Positions 37,106 to 49,250 of a DNA stretch of 64,000 nt are shown in pieces (position 1 is the stretch's first letter; each line of letters begins with the position of its first letter). Source of the stretch: Eumeta japonica (taxonomy: Eukaryota > Arthropoda > Insecta > Lepidoptera > Psychidae); assembly GCA_005406025.1 (NCBI GenBank), contig BGZK01000842.1, positions 203,662 through 267,661 of the forward strand, written 5' to 3'. The notes under the pieces are model-generated. The model ran no database searches, was not told the DNA's origin, and was given only the letters and a program-made list of their open reading frames with translations. Made by a program: the position numbers and the translations under genes.

Positions 37106-38667
37106 GACAGCATGTAACCATGTCAAATGTTCAACTATTTGAAATAATGCCTCGACGTTTGGTAACAAGAAGACATGTATCGCCTCCAAGCGGAGAGGTG
37201 AGTGAGACGAAAGACTTTGCTGTGATCCCGGCAGCGAGGAATATATGATTACTTGTTTATAGCCATCTCAGTGATAAATTGCCGCCAGCCAGTCGCTGCC
37301 CACTGCTCCGTTCACCGCTTCTCAGCAGTGTCATATTATCATTCTTGTAACTGTTGTGCATATTTTTTGTCAAGAATTTCTCCGGATGACAACCAATGTT
37401 AGGAGTCATTATACTTGAACCATTTCCGAATAAAACTATCATAATATGAAATATCTATAGAGAAAAAATAAGGAATTGCACAGCTTTTGAAAAATATGAA
37501 CTAAAAGTCTTTATGAAGCAATTTCTTAGAATTCCAGCTTAGCCTACATAGTTAAATGTGTATGATTTATGATTGACCGAGCTAAGGTGTGTTTTATGAG
37601 CTCTTAAATGTATTTCGTGTCACGTACAGTTTTGTTTGTTTCCATTGTCCGCGACTTACATACATTTACAAATTATAAAAAATATAGTAAGAAGTCATTT
37701 ATTTTTTGTAATAATTTTATACAACATTTATATTTGAAACATAACAAATATTTGTATATGGATAAAACCCAATTCACGGTTAAGACATTCCGAATTTTTC
37801 ATTATTGATTATGTAACTAAAATTTTAAATAATTTTAGTTTACATGTAATGAAATTAAAAATCGTTACTGTTTATTTGTACATTATAATCTGTAAAATTA
37901 ATAGTTTACAAAATTTCATATAAACAATGTAGATTCATACGTACTTAAGCAAATGACAAAATATATTACAACATCAATTTTAAACGCTAACATAGCAGAC
38001 AAAGATAAACAAAAATTATTAGACATATCTGTTATATAAATGAAAATGCGTTTTCACTTAAAGACGAAAAATTAAACAAAACATATTTTTGTTTAATAGT
38101 TTAAGCCTGCTTGACAGACGAACACATAAAGAAACAAACAGATCACCATATTAAATTATTTTATTTTTTATTTTTTTTATACCATAAATTTATCTTACTA
38201 ACGGAAACCGTATATGATTCTGTAAAATTCTAAATGCATTTCTGTTTTATTAATCTAATGACAATAGTCCCTAATGATACGTTTAAAAATATAAAACGTT
38301 ACCACCCTTATTTCTAATATTCTTTTTACAAAACAAAGAAGAGTTAAACGAATCTTTATTGGATATAATTTCTTAGCCTACTCCAAATGAACTTCAAGAG
38401 AATAAATTTTCATTTAAAACCATTTATAACACGGAAAAGAGTCCAAAATAAAAATCTTAATCAAATTAACTTACTCTTTTTTTACATACGTTTTTAACCG
38501 ACTGCGCAAAGGAGAGGAAGATAATGTTTTTAGAATCTATTGATGACATGTATAATACTACACGTGGGGTTAATTCTAATGTTTGACAATAGGATTTTTC
38601 AGAGGCGAATCGAAAGAATTGGAGAATATTTAATAAAATTTTTATGTAGTTTAGGAGAAAAACTAAT
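37106..38667. other. AT-rich non-coding DNA
   Basis: I see no gene. GCGGAGAG|GTGAGT near 37,195 looks like a donor, but the preceding frame runs through the SINE-like remnant. An 11-bp inverted repeat (ATTAAACAAAA and its complement) lies near 38,070-38,098. Confidence 0.4.
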
Positions 38668-39271
38668 TATGTACAACAATCCCACATGTTCAACACAAAA
38701 GAAAAATGTCGAAAACTTCAGGGCGACAGTTTCGTGGTCTTATACTTTTTAATGTCAGGTTCTTACCACCACTGGCAATAATGCTGTGATCAGCAAACAA
38801 TAAAACAAGCAAAACATATCAGCCATAACTAATATTTTTTACAAGACGACGTGAAACTGCACGCTGCAAATTCAGTAGCGTCAAAGTGGTAGACTTTTCA
38901 TCACCCTTGGCTTGCTCGTTAGACTGAGCGACAACTGACTACCATTTATTTCAAAATTGAAACTATTTCTTATAGGTAAAATAAATCCGATCGAATGACG
39001 TTGTATAATGTAATTTTTTGATTTTCGTCTTATTTATCTATGTATAAATAGGCAAAGACAACTCAGTTCAGTGCCCATTTTCTGTTCTACTTGTGAATCG
39101 ATTTTCTTTTATTATTTAAAAGCTATCGATGAGTTTTAGTATCGTCAATACAAAAAATGGGACAATTAGTTTTCTTTCCCGACTTCGGCATAGAATCGAA
39201 GTCTTTATTTAGAAGGCTATATAAATTCTATTTGATGTCAATAAATAAGTGTCTTTAAATTGTGATTTACA
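38668..39271 (+). promoter_or_regulatory. TATA, initiator and poly(A) signal cluster, possible solo LTR
   Basis: TATAAATA at 39,043-39,050 is followed by two initiator-like TCAGT motifs at 39,063 and 39,068, and by AATAAATA near 39,241. Such a compact promoter-to-poly(A) unit is typical of a long terminal repeat. The outer limits TGTACA...TTTACA with ATTA on both sides (about 38,664-38,667 and 39,272-39,275) would give TG...CA ends and a 4-bp duplication. In AT-rich DNA this may be chance. No internal retrovirus-like ORF or second LTR is present in the window. Confidence 0.25.
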
Positions 39272-39275
39272 ATTA

Positions 39276-42200
39276 TTTTATTGATTTTTTTTTTAATTTA
39301 GTTATAATGTTAATGATCTGTTTGATATTGTAAGTATATGGTCAATAATAATTATGGTCTAATTTCGCCAACTAGGCGAATACTGCTTAATATAATAACG
39401 ACATCTAATTTCATGTAAAATTGCAAAATTGTGTAAAATAATAAAAATTAATGAATTATATTTAACGATATTCAGTTTCTTTTTCTTTATTTTCTTGTCT
39501 TTGAAATAACAATTTAATTCCCGTGGATTCAATACTTGTAGTTTACAATTGCTCGTTTTTATCTACTCGTTTAAAATGAGAAATAATTCGGGGAATACTC
39601 ATAACTACCACAATTTAAATGTACATTTCAAGAGCATAAACAATCGTTAATAATATTGGGAAATAGCAATGGGAAAATAGAAAAAAAAATAGAAACATAT
39701 ACTTTGATAAAGTTAAAATAAGAATAAAATAAATATTGCTTGAGAACAGTAAATGTGAATAACAAAAAACGTGCTTTTTAAGCAATAATATCGGATCTGC
39801 CCAAAGCGAACCCAAACTCGTATCCATAAAAGAAACGGGCACTTACACAAAACTTAACAAACAAACCATCTTTTCTTAACAAGTATGGAGTTATTCGGTT
39901 TTTAATTAGACGTTGCCGTGTCGCGCAGCCGTTGTTCACTTGAGTTGGCACTAAATCACAACGCCCCCTAGCGACCGCAATGCGCAATCATTTATATACC
40001 GTGCTGTGTCAGCGAATAATCAAAAATAAACTACGCTGACAGGCGTTCCCGGGGATCTTATACGACGGGGCAAGAAGTCTGTCTGATCGTTGATGGACTT
40101 TTAAGAAAACGCTTGCCTGCAACATGCATTAACGTGAAGCATGCAACCCACCGCTGACCCTCAAATCTGCCCCTCCACTACGAATCTTTATCCAAAGAAT
40201 TGAATATTGATTCGAGAGGATTGATAGATATTAAACACTTAAGCTAATATTAATTTTATAATTATGTTATTCTGCTAATCGTTATATTTTTTATTTCTAC
40301 GTACATTTCATGCCAACCTGGCACATCCTCAGGAAAATGCAGAGTCACATCCACCAGAATATAAGGAGTGTTAAAACAACTGACAAATATGGACCTAACC
40401 TCGTTAAGTTAATTGCTATTATGCAATGCGTCAATGGGTGACAACTACCAACAGCCACAGACTACCACCAATAGATATGCCTGTCAATTTCCATAGACTA
40501 ATCATCACCAACTATTACCTAAATATTTACAGGCAAGCGTCCAATAATGGCGATTTATGAATGTTAATTTTGTCATTAAGCATATTATTATTATCTTTAT
40601 GTTTTAAAATTTCAAAAGATTACAAAACATTTAAACGTAACCCCTTCTCACACACATGCAAAACACCGAAATTGTGGTCTTGATGCGACTTTGGAGAAGT
40701 AGAATAGTTCTAAAGAAGCAAAGGCAGCTCTGGCTACAGGCATTGTAACGGTCCCGTGTTTACAACGCTAGTACGCGTAGCTGTATGTGCAAATTGAGCT
40801 TTAAAAAACGTGTCGAAAGTCGATGGTGATTAAATAGAAATACCAATATGTATAGAACCAACTACGTGTTAGAATATGGTCCCCTATTGGTCTTTTATTT
40901 AGTCCGTCTCTGCCACTCAAGTACGGAAACCCAAAAATGGCACATTTAATCGTCAGTTATAGTAACAACGTAAATAATTATGCCGCTTGAATTGCCTGCT
41001 AGTGATGCAATGCACAGGTACAACGCTCGCCGACCATTCCTCCTTCTCCTCCCCGTTCCTATTTTACACCATTGCGACGCTTTCGTGGATAAATTCACGT
41101 CGGCAAAGTTTCGTACGTTGTATAGTAATTTATTTTTAATTTTATAACTAAGCAGTAGCGGGACCCTGTCAAGCTTATCGTATAAGCAAGCATATTAATA
41201 TTTTTGTAAATAAAAAAATATTGAAATTCACATCGCAAAAGACTACTTACTGCATAAATATGCTCTAGTACCGTTAACTGATAGCAATTATATTAACTAC
41301 GCCAATAATAAAATTATTCAACTGAACGCTATTACACGACAGTGATCCAGAATTTATTATTAACTGCGTAGAAAGTCGCCTATTAAAAAATGCTCTAACT
41401 AACTTTCCAAACATATCCAGCAATCTGCCAACTTAACGTACGAAGATGATTGCGTATTATTGCGATACGCGACTAGAATTAAAACCAGATTATTTGAAAT
41501 TATTTTGGCAAGTGTTTTTAAACATTTCGAGTTGTAATCAATTAATATCTTATTTCACATTGAGTTATGGTTGAATTAATTTTAATTATGATAATATACC
41601 GGCAACGATATCACTATAAAATATACTTTTAGAGTATGGAATAAACATACCATAAAAATATAAGTGGATGGATTCTTTTATGAATTTCATAGGGTCAGGT
41701 AAATAGAGTATGTAGTTCTGACTCCTATAATAAATCGCTCACTAACCTCGATCTTATCATTTTCTGCTCAAGCCTATAAGTCGAGAAATCGGAAAAGATG
41801 ATACATTACGTATTAATTTAAATACTTATCCCACAAAATATTCTTCGATATTAAATATTCCCTAAGTGAGTTTGAGTAAAAGCTCACTTTAGAACCACGT
41901 GTTAAAACATCGTCTTTAATTTATTTAATTTCGTTGGTTGTGAAGTTGTTAATGAAATTTTAAATTATAAAACGAATTCTCACGTTTTTTAACATTTTTT
42001 TTTTGTCCTTAAAGTATTCTGAAATATTCTTTTATAGAAGCATATAATAAGTTATTTTTAAAATTATTGAAAAACGTATTTATTCCCCTGCTGAATAGTA
42101 CCTAAAATGAAACGATTAATGGTTTATAATTACGGACAACTTAGATGATGGAAATTTATTTGGATTATGATCATTTACAGTATAATCTTAACGTATGCTA

Positions 42201-42935
42201 CAAAATTAATTTTTATATTCTTTCATTATTAGCTCCACTTGTAACAAACTATGTAAACAATTTTTAGAAATCTTTTTTAAACTACTTCTACTTGTATCGA
42301 TTGGGAACTTTGTAATACGTAATCCGGAAGACCATATCATAATTTGATATCACATAGCAGATTTAATGAATACGTAAGGAAGTGAATACGGCAACTCTTT
42401 AATAGCTATCAGTAAATGTTTCAAATTTAGACTCATTTAGTGTGTTTTAAAAAATCTCATTGTTTGCATTTGGAGAGAAGGTTTTGACGATGAAGCCGGG
42501 AGGTCGATAATGGAATTCTTTGATGGCTACCAATGAACCTCTCTAGTTTGAAGTCATTTAATTTATTTTGACAAGCTCAACAGATTATTTTTAGTGACGA
42601 AGGCCTGATCATGACGGTAGAACGTGAAATTCTTCAGTGGAATATTATATTTTACACCTATCGATTTTGGGTTCATAAGGACTGATGAGTTGATTTTGAT
42701 CAGTTAAATATTATTACATAATTACAAACTGTGAGTTAACACTAAAACGTAAAAGTATAATTTCATGAAACTCAAAAAACAGAATAATACTTTATTGAAC
42801 TAAATAGTAATTTTTCAACATAAAAAACAAAAGCAAAAATTTGGTTAACTAAAATGAAAAGAAAAATGCATAGTATATTTTAAAAACTAAAAAACATGTT
42901 TTAATTTACTAAAAAGAAAAAATATTTTTATAATA
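39276..42935. other. AT-rich non-coding DNA, nothing recognised
   Basis: Patches at about 40,030-40,180, 40,330-40,520, 40,630-40,780 and 41,000-41,090 are less AT-rich and may be old repeats, but I cannot assign them. No ORF is convincing. Confidence 0.45.
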
Positions 42936-44165
42936 TCTTGTCGAGGGAAAAGTTTTTTCGTATTTTATAAGTAAAAATTTGCAGTAAAATGTCTTTGTTT
43001 GTGCTGTTTGTATCTTGCTTGTTTTGATGCCATTGAATAGATAACATTAAAAAAAAAACTTAAAACGGTGTCCCGCTATTTTTTCTATTGTTCTTCTGTC
43101 CACCAAAGTGAGTGAATCTTACGTAGGAATACGATACATTTTGACGTTTTATTACAAAAAAGGGAAAAATGCGATACAAGCCACAAAAAATAAAATTTGT
43201 GACGTTTATGGACCTAATGCAGCGTCGGTAAGAGTAACACAAAACTAGTTCAAGCGCTTTCAGTCCGGTAATTTTTATGTCAAAAACGAACCTCGCTTTA
43301 GTTGATCTGTTACGAATAAAGTCGATGCCATTTTGGAAAAAGTAAAGCAAAATAAGCATATTAGATCTAAAGACATAACTAGAGAGCTGGGGATTGACCA
43401 CAAAACAGTTTTGACCCATTCAAAAAAAGTTGGAAATACAAACAGCTCGGTACTTGGGTCCCATGCGTGCTCATTGAAAGAAATCTAATGAATCGCGTAC
43501 TCATTTGTTACTTTCTATTGAAACGTAATGAAACCGAAGCATTTTTGAAAATATTGATGATGTGATGAAAGATGGATTACATACAACAAGAACGTGCGAA
43601 AAAAATTGTGGTCAAAAGGCAAGCAAGCTCCACAGACTATAGGACAACTCGGATTAACTCGCAATAATTTGATTCATGACGACCTTTTACCTCCGGACAA
43701 AACCATCAATTCGGATCCCTATTGTCAATAGTTTAAGAGACTTAGGCAAGAGTAGAGAAAAAACGGAAAGAGTGTGGTATTTCACCATGGTAACTCCATA
43801 CCACACACATCTTTAGCCACTCAGTAAAAATTGAGAGTGCTTGGTATGGCAATGTTAATGCATTCACCGTATAACTCTGACCTTGCACCCTCAGATTTTC
43901 TCTTTGCTTCGATCTCCTCGAAAAATCCTTTAGTTAGTGTTAGGTTAACACTAAGAGTGGACTGTCAAAATAACTTGTCGTAGTTTTTTGACCAGAAGTC
44001 CCAAAATTTCTACACAGCATTGGGATCACGTCACTATCTACAAAATGACAATAAGCAGTGAAACAAAATGGTGCATATATTATAATTAAATATAAATTAA
44101 ACATTTTGAAAAATGATTTTTAATTTGTATATAAAATACGAAAAAACTTCTTCCCCGACCTTATT
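42936..44165 (+). mobile_element. Mariner element, copy 2, complete but dead
   Basis: Both terminal inverted repeats are visible. The left one is GTCGAGGGAAAAGTTTTTTC then GTATTTTATA from about 42,940. Read inward, the right one is GGTCGGGGAAGAAGTTTTTTC (20-odd bases) then GTATTTTATA from about 44,160. TA dinucleotides lie just outside. The element is about 1.23 kb, the usual mariner size. The transposase reading frame is broken by many indels. D1 is retained (GATGAAAGATGG at 43,564, reading DERW). D2 is changed to G (HHGN, codon 43,789-43,791), and D3 is retained (APSDF, codon 43,894-43,896). The last two are exactly 35 codons apart. A 119-codon frame on the opposite strand is only antisense. 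Confidence 0.87.
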
Positions 44166-44835
44166 AATTTTAGTTAATTAAAAGAAGAGTGGCGTGCTCG
44201 ATATCGATTTTCTTGTCTTTGATTTTACAAATTACTAGCGATAATAGTGATATCAAGCACCTAACGCTTTTTGAAGGTAATTGAAATCACGTTCAAAAAT
44301 TATTTTTAAACTTTATTATTCATAATTAATTACATGTAAATAATTGTTGAATCTTTTTTTTATTATTAACATTTTGTATGAAATACAAAATGCTTTTACT
44401 GTATAAAAGTACATATTATTTGAATTTCAGCATATCTTTGTTAAGTTAGTTCTCTTCGTATAGAAAAGTATTTCAACTGAAATATATGTCTTTCCTTTTA
44501 AAAAGGTAAAAGAAAAATATGATCTACGGAATCACTAAATAATGTATCTACCGTAAATGGTACAAGTAATGTCAATAAATTTTAATTAAGCACATGATTT
44601 GTTTCTACATACAAGTATCCAAATAAAAACAATAAACCTTTCATAGACAATAAGAGCTACATAGAGGGAAAAAGCATGCATCACCTTCGACCTTATCGTC
44701 GTCGGGTAATTTAACGTGACTTGTTTATCAACCTGTTATTGTTGGGTTGGTAGCGCTTGAGGCGCCTACACTTCATTTTCTCACGCTTAATGTTAGCTAC
44801 AGTATGATTGTAATATTCAAATGTATAATGTACAG
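44166..44835. other. AT-rich spacer
   Basis: No gene, repeat or site is supported between the mariner copy and the following repeat. Confidence 0.5.
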
Positions 44836-45366
44836 TATTTTTGACGTGACAACGTCTTATAAATTGGTTTGCCGGGTGACACTTCAAGAAACTGCGTTAC
44901 GCTCCGCTCACGTTATGCGCTCACAATGAGAGCGAGTGAGAGGCACGCGTCCCTTCCACTCGGGCATGGTTAGCCCGCCTAAGAGCGAGAGAGACAGACA
45001 TAAAAAGTGAAAGGCACGCGTCCCTTCCACTCAGATAGGAACAAGTTAAGTTGTAGTAAACGCTGTTTCATTGTACGCAAATGTATTGCAAGTTATTGTA
45101 TGTATATTTGTATATAAATACGTATGTATGTGTAAAGGTAAAAATAAAATTTTGTTAATATGAAATTCAGTGCGAGATTCTTTGTATAAATTAATGTTTT
45201 AAATATAATTCTTTGTATAAATAAATGTTTTAAATTGTTACTATTATTTCATCCTTCTTCCTACTATACGAATGAATATTCACATTAAAATGATTTTACC
45301 ACTCAAAGTCGTTGTCACGTAAAACTTTCGCCCGTATACCGACTTTATAGGCAACCAATTTTTTCA
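44836..45366 (+). repeat. Unclassified mosaic repeat, copy A
   Basis: The left edge reads TTTTTGACGTGACAACGTCTT. Near the right edge the inward-facing strand reads TTTTACGTGACAACGACTTTG (45,305-45,325 region), so the element has ACGTGACAACG inverted ends. The right part (about 45,065-45,355) is almost identical to copy B at 57.55-57.84 kb and contains a duplicated TTCTTTGTATAAATWAATGTTTTAAAT unit. The left part (44,860-45,065) does not match copy B. It holds two copies of AGGCACGCGTCCCTTCCACTC (about 44,942 and 45,012) and GAGCGAGAGAGACAG. No ORF is visible. It could be a non-autonomous DNA transposon, but the superfamily is unknown. Confidence 0.75.
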
Positions 45367-48300
45367 TAAATATTTCGGTTACGTCTTAATACAATACAGA
45401 TAAAATACAGTAATTTAGCTGGACTGTAAAAAAAATATTTTCATTTAATATATAATTAAAAATTATTTATTTGCTCAAAGAGTACTTACAGCCACATTGT
45501 ACACATAACATTTGGTCAGCCATTTTTTCATAGCCTAAGTAATTGTATTATAGTTTATACAATTTGTTCCAAAAAAAAATTAAATTATAATTTTTGTGTC
45601 AGATATGAAATTGTGTATAAATTAAATGTTTCAAACATTTTTTTTCTATATTCGGTTTTAAAGCTTCACTTATTAATAAAATCGCCAAATAATTATTTTA
45701 AAATATTACTTACGGACCAAAATGATCTGTAATGTTAATTGCTAGCAAAAGGCTACTACAATTTTTTTTACAATAGATGACTAAACACAAAAAACAGAAA
45801 ACTGGTATTTTTGCGCTTTCAAAGTTACGCCTACCGTTAGTTTTAACGATAATTCATTTGCAACAAATTGATAACTTTGTAGAAAACTACAAACTTACTC
45901 TAACTTCTAAAATTTTGGAAGTGATTGATTGTGTAGCTTCTGAAATTATTGAGAAGTAACAAATATTTCTTTTCAATTTTTTTAATGCCCTCAAAGGTAA
46001 TGAGCCGATTAAATTCAAATTTGCAACAATCATGCCGATTAACGGCTAAGTCTTGTTAAACCATATGAAAGCGACCTCTAAACGTTTGGTCAAATATTAC
46101 AAATTATATTAAAAATATGTATACATATTGATAAAACCTCGGAAATTACAAGAATAGTTTCTATAGGTCTCAAAACAAAAACGATTGATAAAATCTCTAC
46201 TTTAATAGTTGGACAGAAAACTTCTATGATTTCCTCAGCAAAACTTTAACAAGAAAATTAAAAAGAATATGAAGTAACCCTGAATCCCAATACCGATGTG
46301 CAAAGTTACAAACACAGAGCGTCGGTGGCCAAATAGCCGTTCGACCAATCGTTTTTTAACTTAAACCAAATTAAACCATTTATTCTCTGCCTCGGGGAGC
46401 ACATACAATCGTCAGTCTTGGATGTTTGGTAATATCACATTCATAACAAAAATCGTTAGTAACTTTCAATGGGAACTGGGCCAGCGCGAATGCCTCGAAA
46501 GCAAAGCCTTTTTCAAATCAACCATAAAAACTTTGTAAAAGGAATGATATTTCTAAGCAATTACTTGGTAAAACAAGAACATATATAAGTTTTGTACATT
46601 ACAATTTAAGATTTACGTTAGTCTGTTCTAGGCCTTTAGGACACTTTAAATCTATCGTGAATTTAATTTACTTATTATTGCCTATGTTCTTACTTATTTT
46701 CGAAGTATTTTGATTTACCTTTTTTAGTATTACAAAGCGCGTTAACTATTCGACAATTTGTCTCTATGTATTAATTTATTATGTTGTTTTCCGTAAGCAA
46801 TATATATCAAAAAAAAAAAATACACACAAATGATTTTTAAATATTTCTATAATCCAAATCCAATGTTTAGGAAATACTTTCGGAAATACTAGAGTCTGAA
46901 AAAAGTAGTAATAAAAAATGATCAATACAGAACCCTTTTTTTTTTCGAAAATGTAATGCGGAATCCGATACGCATATAGACAGACTCATAAGCAACAAGT
47001 ATTTCGTACTGATTTTGTATCCACAATTATAAATAATAAATTATAATCAGATATTAACATATTTATTTTAATTTTTGTTTTAAAGGAATCGTGTAACATT
47101 CTGTATCTCAAGACTATTTGTAGTTCACAGTCGTGGCCACCGTTTGCACAGTGCGCGAATTATCGCGTAGTAAAGGACTCACGATATTGAGTGAATACAG
47201 TTTTATATACACTAATGTATACCGAGTTGTTCGGTCTACAGTACAAAAAAAAGATTTAACTTAATTTAGTTTATTGAAATCTTTTATTTAAATCGATAAG
47301 GCAGTACAAAATGAGAATGTGCTTTCTTTGTTCCGACATCGGTTGACGATTACGGAACATATCGGTATGAGACTTTGACCGTTAGACGTGGAATCCTTTG
47401 TGGATTTTAGGCTATTCATAATACTGTAAACGTAAAAGAATTTTTGGTTTGACAGACTGTATCCAAATTTAACTTACATAAATGTAAATTGTGTTCTCGA
47501 ACAGGATTTAGAATAACTTTTCTTTAAAAAAATATTTAAATACCAGTAAAAATGGTAACTTTTAATGCTAATATCAATAGCCATTATTGTAATTGAGAAT
47601 GAAATTAGGATATAGACTACAGCGTAACTAGAATTGACATCGAGAATAGTACCGTGATCGGAATCAAAATTGACAGCAAGCTCCGTCCATATAAAAGATA
47701 GCGTTCATATTATATCTGAAAAGAAAAAATCGTAGGATATTTAAATCATTAAAAATATACAATTTGCTAAATTTTATTTGACATCTAGCAAAGGAAACGA
47801 GTAAAAGATATTTCGTTTTTTGACCATCTGGGTATTTATCATGCGTTATTCTTCTCGTGAATTATAGGATATTGAAAAATGCTTTCCGAAAACATATTTT
47901 CTAGCAAATAAGTGAAGAGTTAGAAAATATAAATGCAACCATTATGTAGCAAAATTATGATTATGTATTTTTACATATTTTTGTTACCGACATCTTAATC
48001 TATCAATTTAAATGGGTAAAAGAGAAAAAAGGAAGATAAAGAATAAGGCTCAAAAGTAAGGTCTGATTTAATTAAAGACGCAAATACAACTTGGAATTCT
48101 CAAACTAGACCATGATTACAAAAAAAAAATACTAAAACAAATTACGAGCATTTATTTTATTATAAACACTCGTAATTTGTCCCAAGTCACTTTGTACATT
48201 TTGCTATACATTTCATCCTTTAAAACGGCCACATTTTAACATTAAAAACAATCTTTTTTAACGAGCACAATACAAATTCGGGGTACATTTTTATTCAAAT

Positions 48301-48904
48301 GGCCACTTAGCAAATAAAATATGTCTCTTTTTAAAACAACTAACAGGACGTGGGAGGAGATCGTCCTTTTTCCCGGGGAGTTTCCTCCCGTCGCGAGCAA
48401 CTTTTTTTTTTGGTTTCGGAAACTCGTGAAGCAGATGCGGGCACAAACGACGTCGCTTTTGTTCTGGTTTCGCTGAGAGAGAAAAAAAAACGTTAAGTTT
48501 AGACTTATTAGCATTTCACCGCCACCCCACCCCCCTCTCTTGTTTTGTTAACAGACGAGTAAGTACGTGCACCTAATACGGCGTCCGAGACGAATTGATG
48601 AGTTGTATAAAGTGAACTGGATGAGTCTTTTCCTTCTCTGCGTAAAATAAACTCAGTTGGCATAGTTATTATTTTTTTATTCTCAAAAAGTAAGTTGGTA
48701 TTTTCTTATTAATACGTTTGTAATACAATGGCTGCCGCAAATTATTTACGTAGCTCTCGAGTCCAACAATGGGTAGTATGTATAATGATATGTTTGATTT
48801 TCATTTTAAATGATATAGAATCCCGTTTTATGTATTTGAATATCGTATTTTACTTTTTCTTATATTGAATTTTCCTGTACAATTTAAATAATAGGAAACT
48901 ACTA
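45367..48904. other. AT-rich non-coding DNA with SINE-like and Helitron-like fragments
   Basis: At about 46,310-46,490 GGTGGCCAAATAGCCGTTCGAC and CTCTGCCTCGGGGAGCACAT followed by GGGCCAGCGCG look like a badly decayed SINE. At 47,325-47,425 the dispersed core GACGTGGAATCCTTTGTGGA reappears, and 47,620-47,680 has the accompanying GAATTGACATCGAGAA-type run. A 12-bp-arm inverted repeat (ACAAATTACGAG) lies at about 48,136-48,180. No protein-coding gene is supported. Confidence 0.4.
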
Positions 48905-49250
48905 CGAGGGCTGCTATTATGTGTCTGGAATATGAAAAAGAAACAAACATCCATAATTTAATATGGTTTTTTTGCTTTTCAAAATATTCACCATGATGAT
49001 TAATGCACTTTTGCATACGCTGAAACCAATTTCTATAGCACTTTTTCCATTCTGATTGAGCTATCTCCAAAAAGTGCATTTTGAACGCATCAACGACCTC
49101 TTCGCGGTTCGAAAAACGTTGACCACGTAATTTATTCTTCACGCTTGGGAATAAATCGTTGGATGTCAAATCGGGGGTGTACGGCAGATGATCCGTCAAT
49201 TCAATCTTTAATTATCAGATTGAGAAAGCTTCATTCGGCCAACTTTAACA
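48905..49250 (-). pseudogene. Mariner transposase C-terminus with 3' terminal repeat, third subfamily
   Basis: The minus strand from about 49,215 reads IELTDHLPYTPDLTSND, then LFPSVKNKLRGQRFSNREE, then VVDAFKMHFLEIAQSEWKKC, ending HGEYFEK near 48,975. This is the last quarter of a mariner transposase around its third aspartate (here SND). The element's end is CGAGGGCTGCTATTATGTGT from 48,905, next to a TA at 48,903-48,904, which is the expected terminal repeat position. The 5' two thirds are missing or unrecognisable. A possible weak continuation to about 49,450 (VLQHECLHVRPYN for an HDNA-type block) is uncertain. Confidence 0.82.

Noticed and set aside
39735..39760. TATTGCTTGAGAA, matching the 5' part of a known animal microRNA (miR-137)
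   Set aside because: Only 13 bases match, the rest diverges, and the surroundings do not fold into a precursor hairpin.
43060..43419. 119-codon frame on the minus strand
   Set aside because: It is the antisense of the mariner copy 2 left end and transposase N-terminus.
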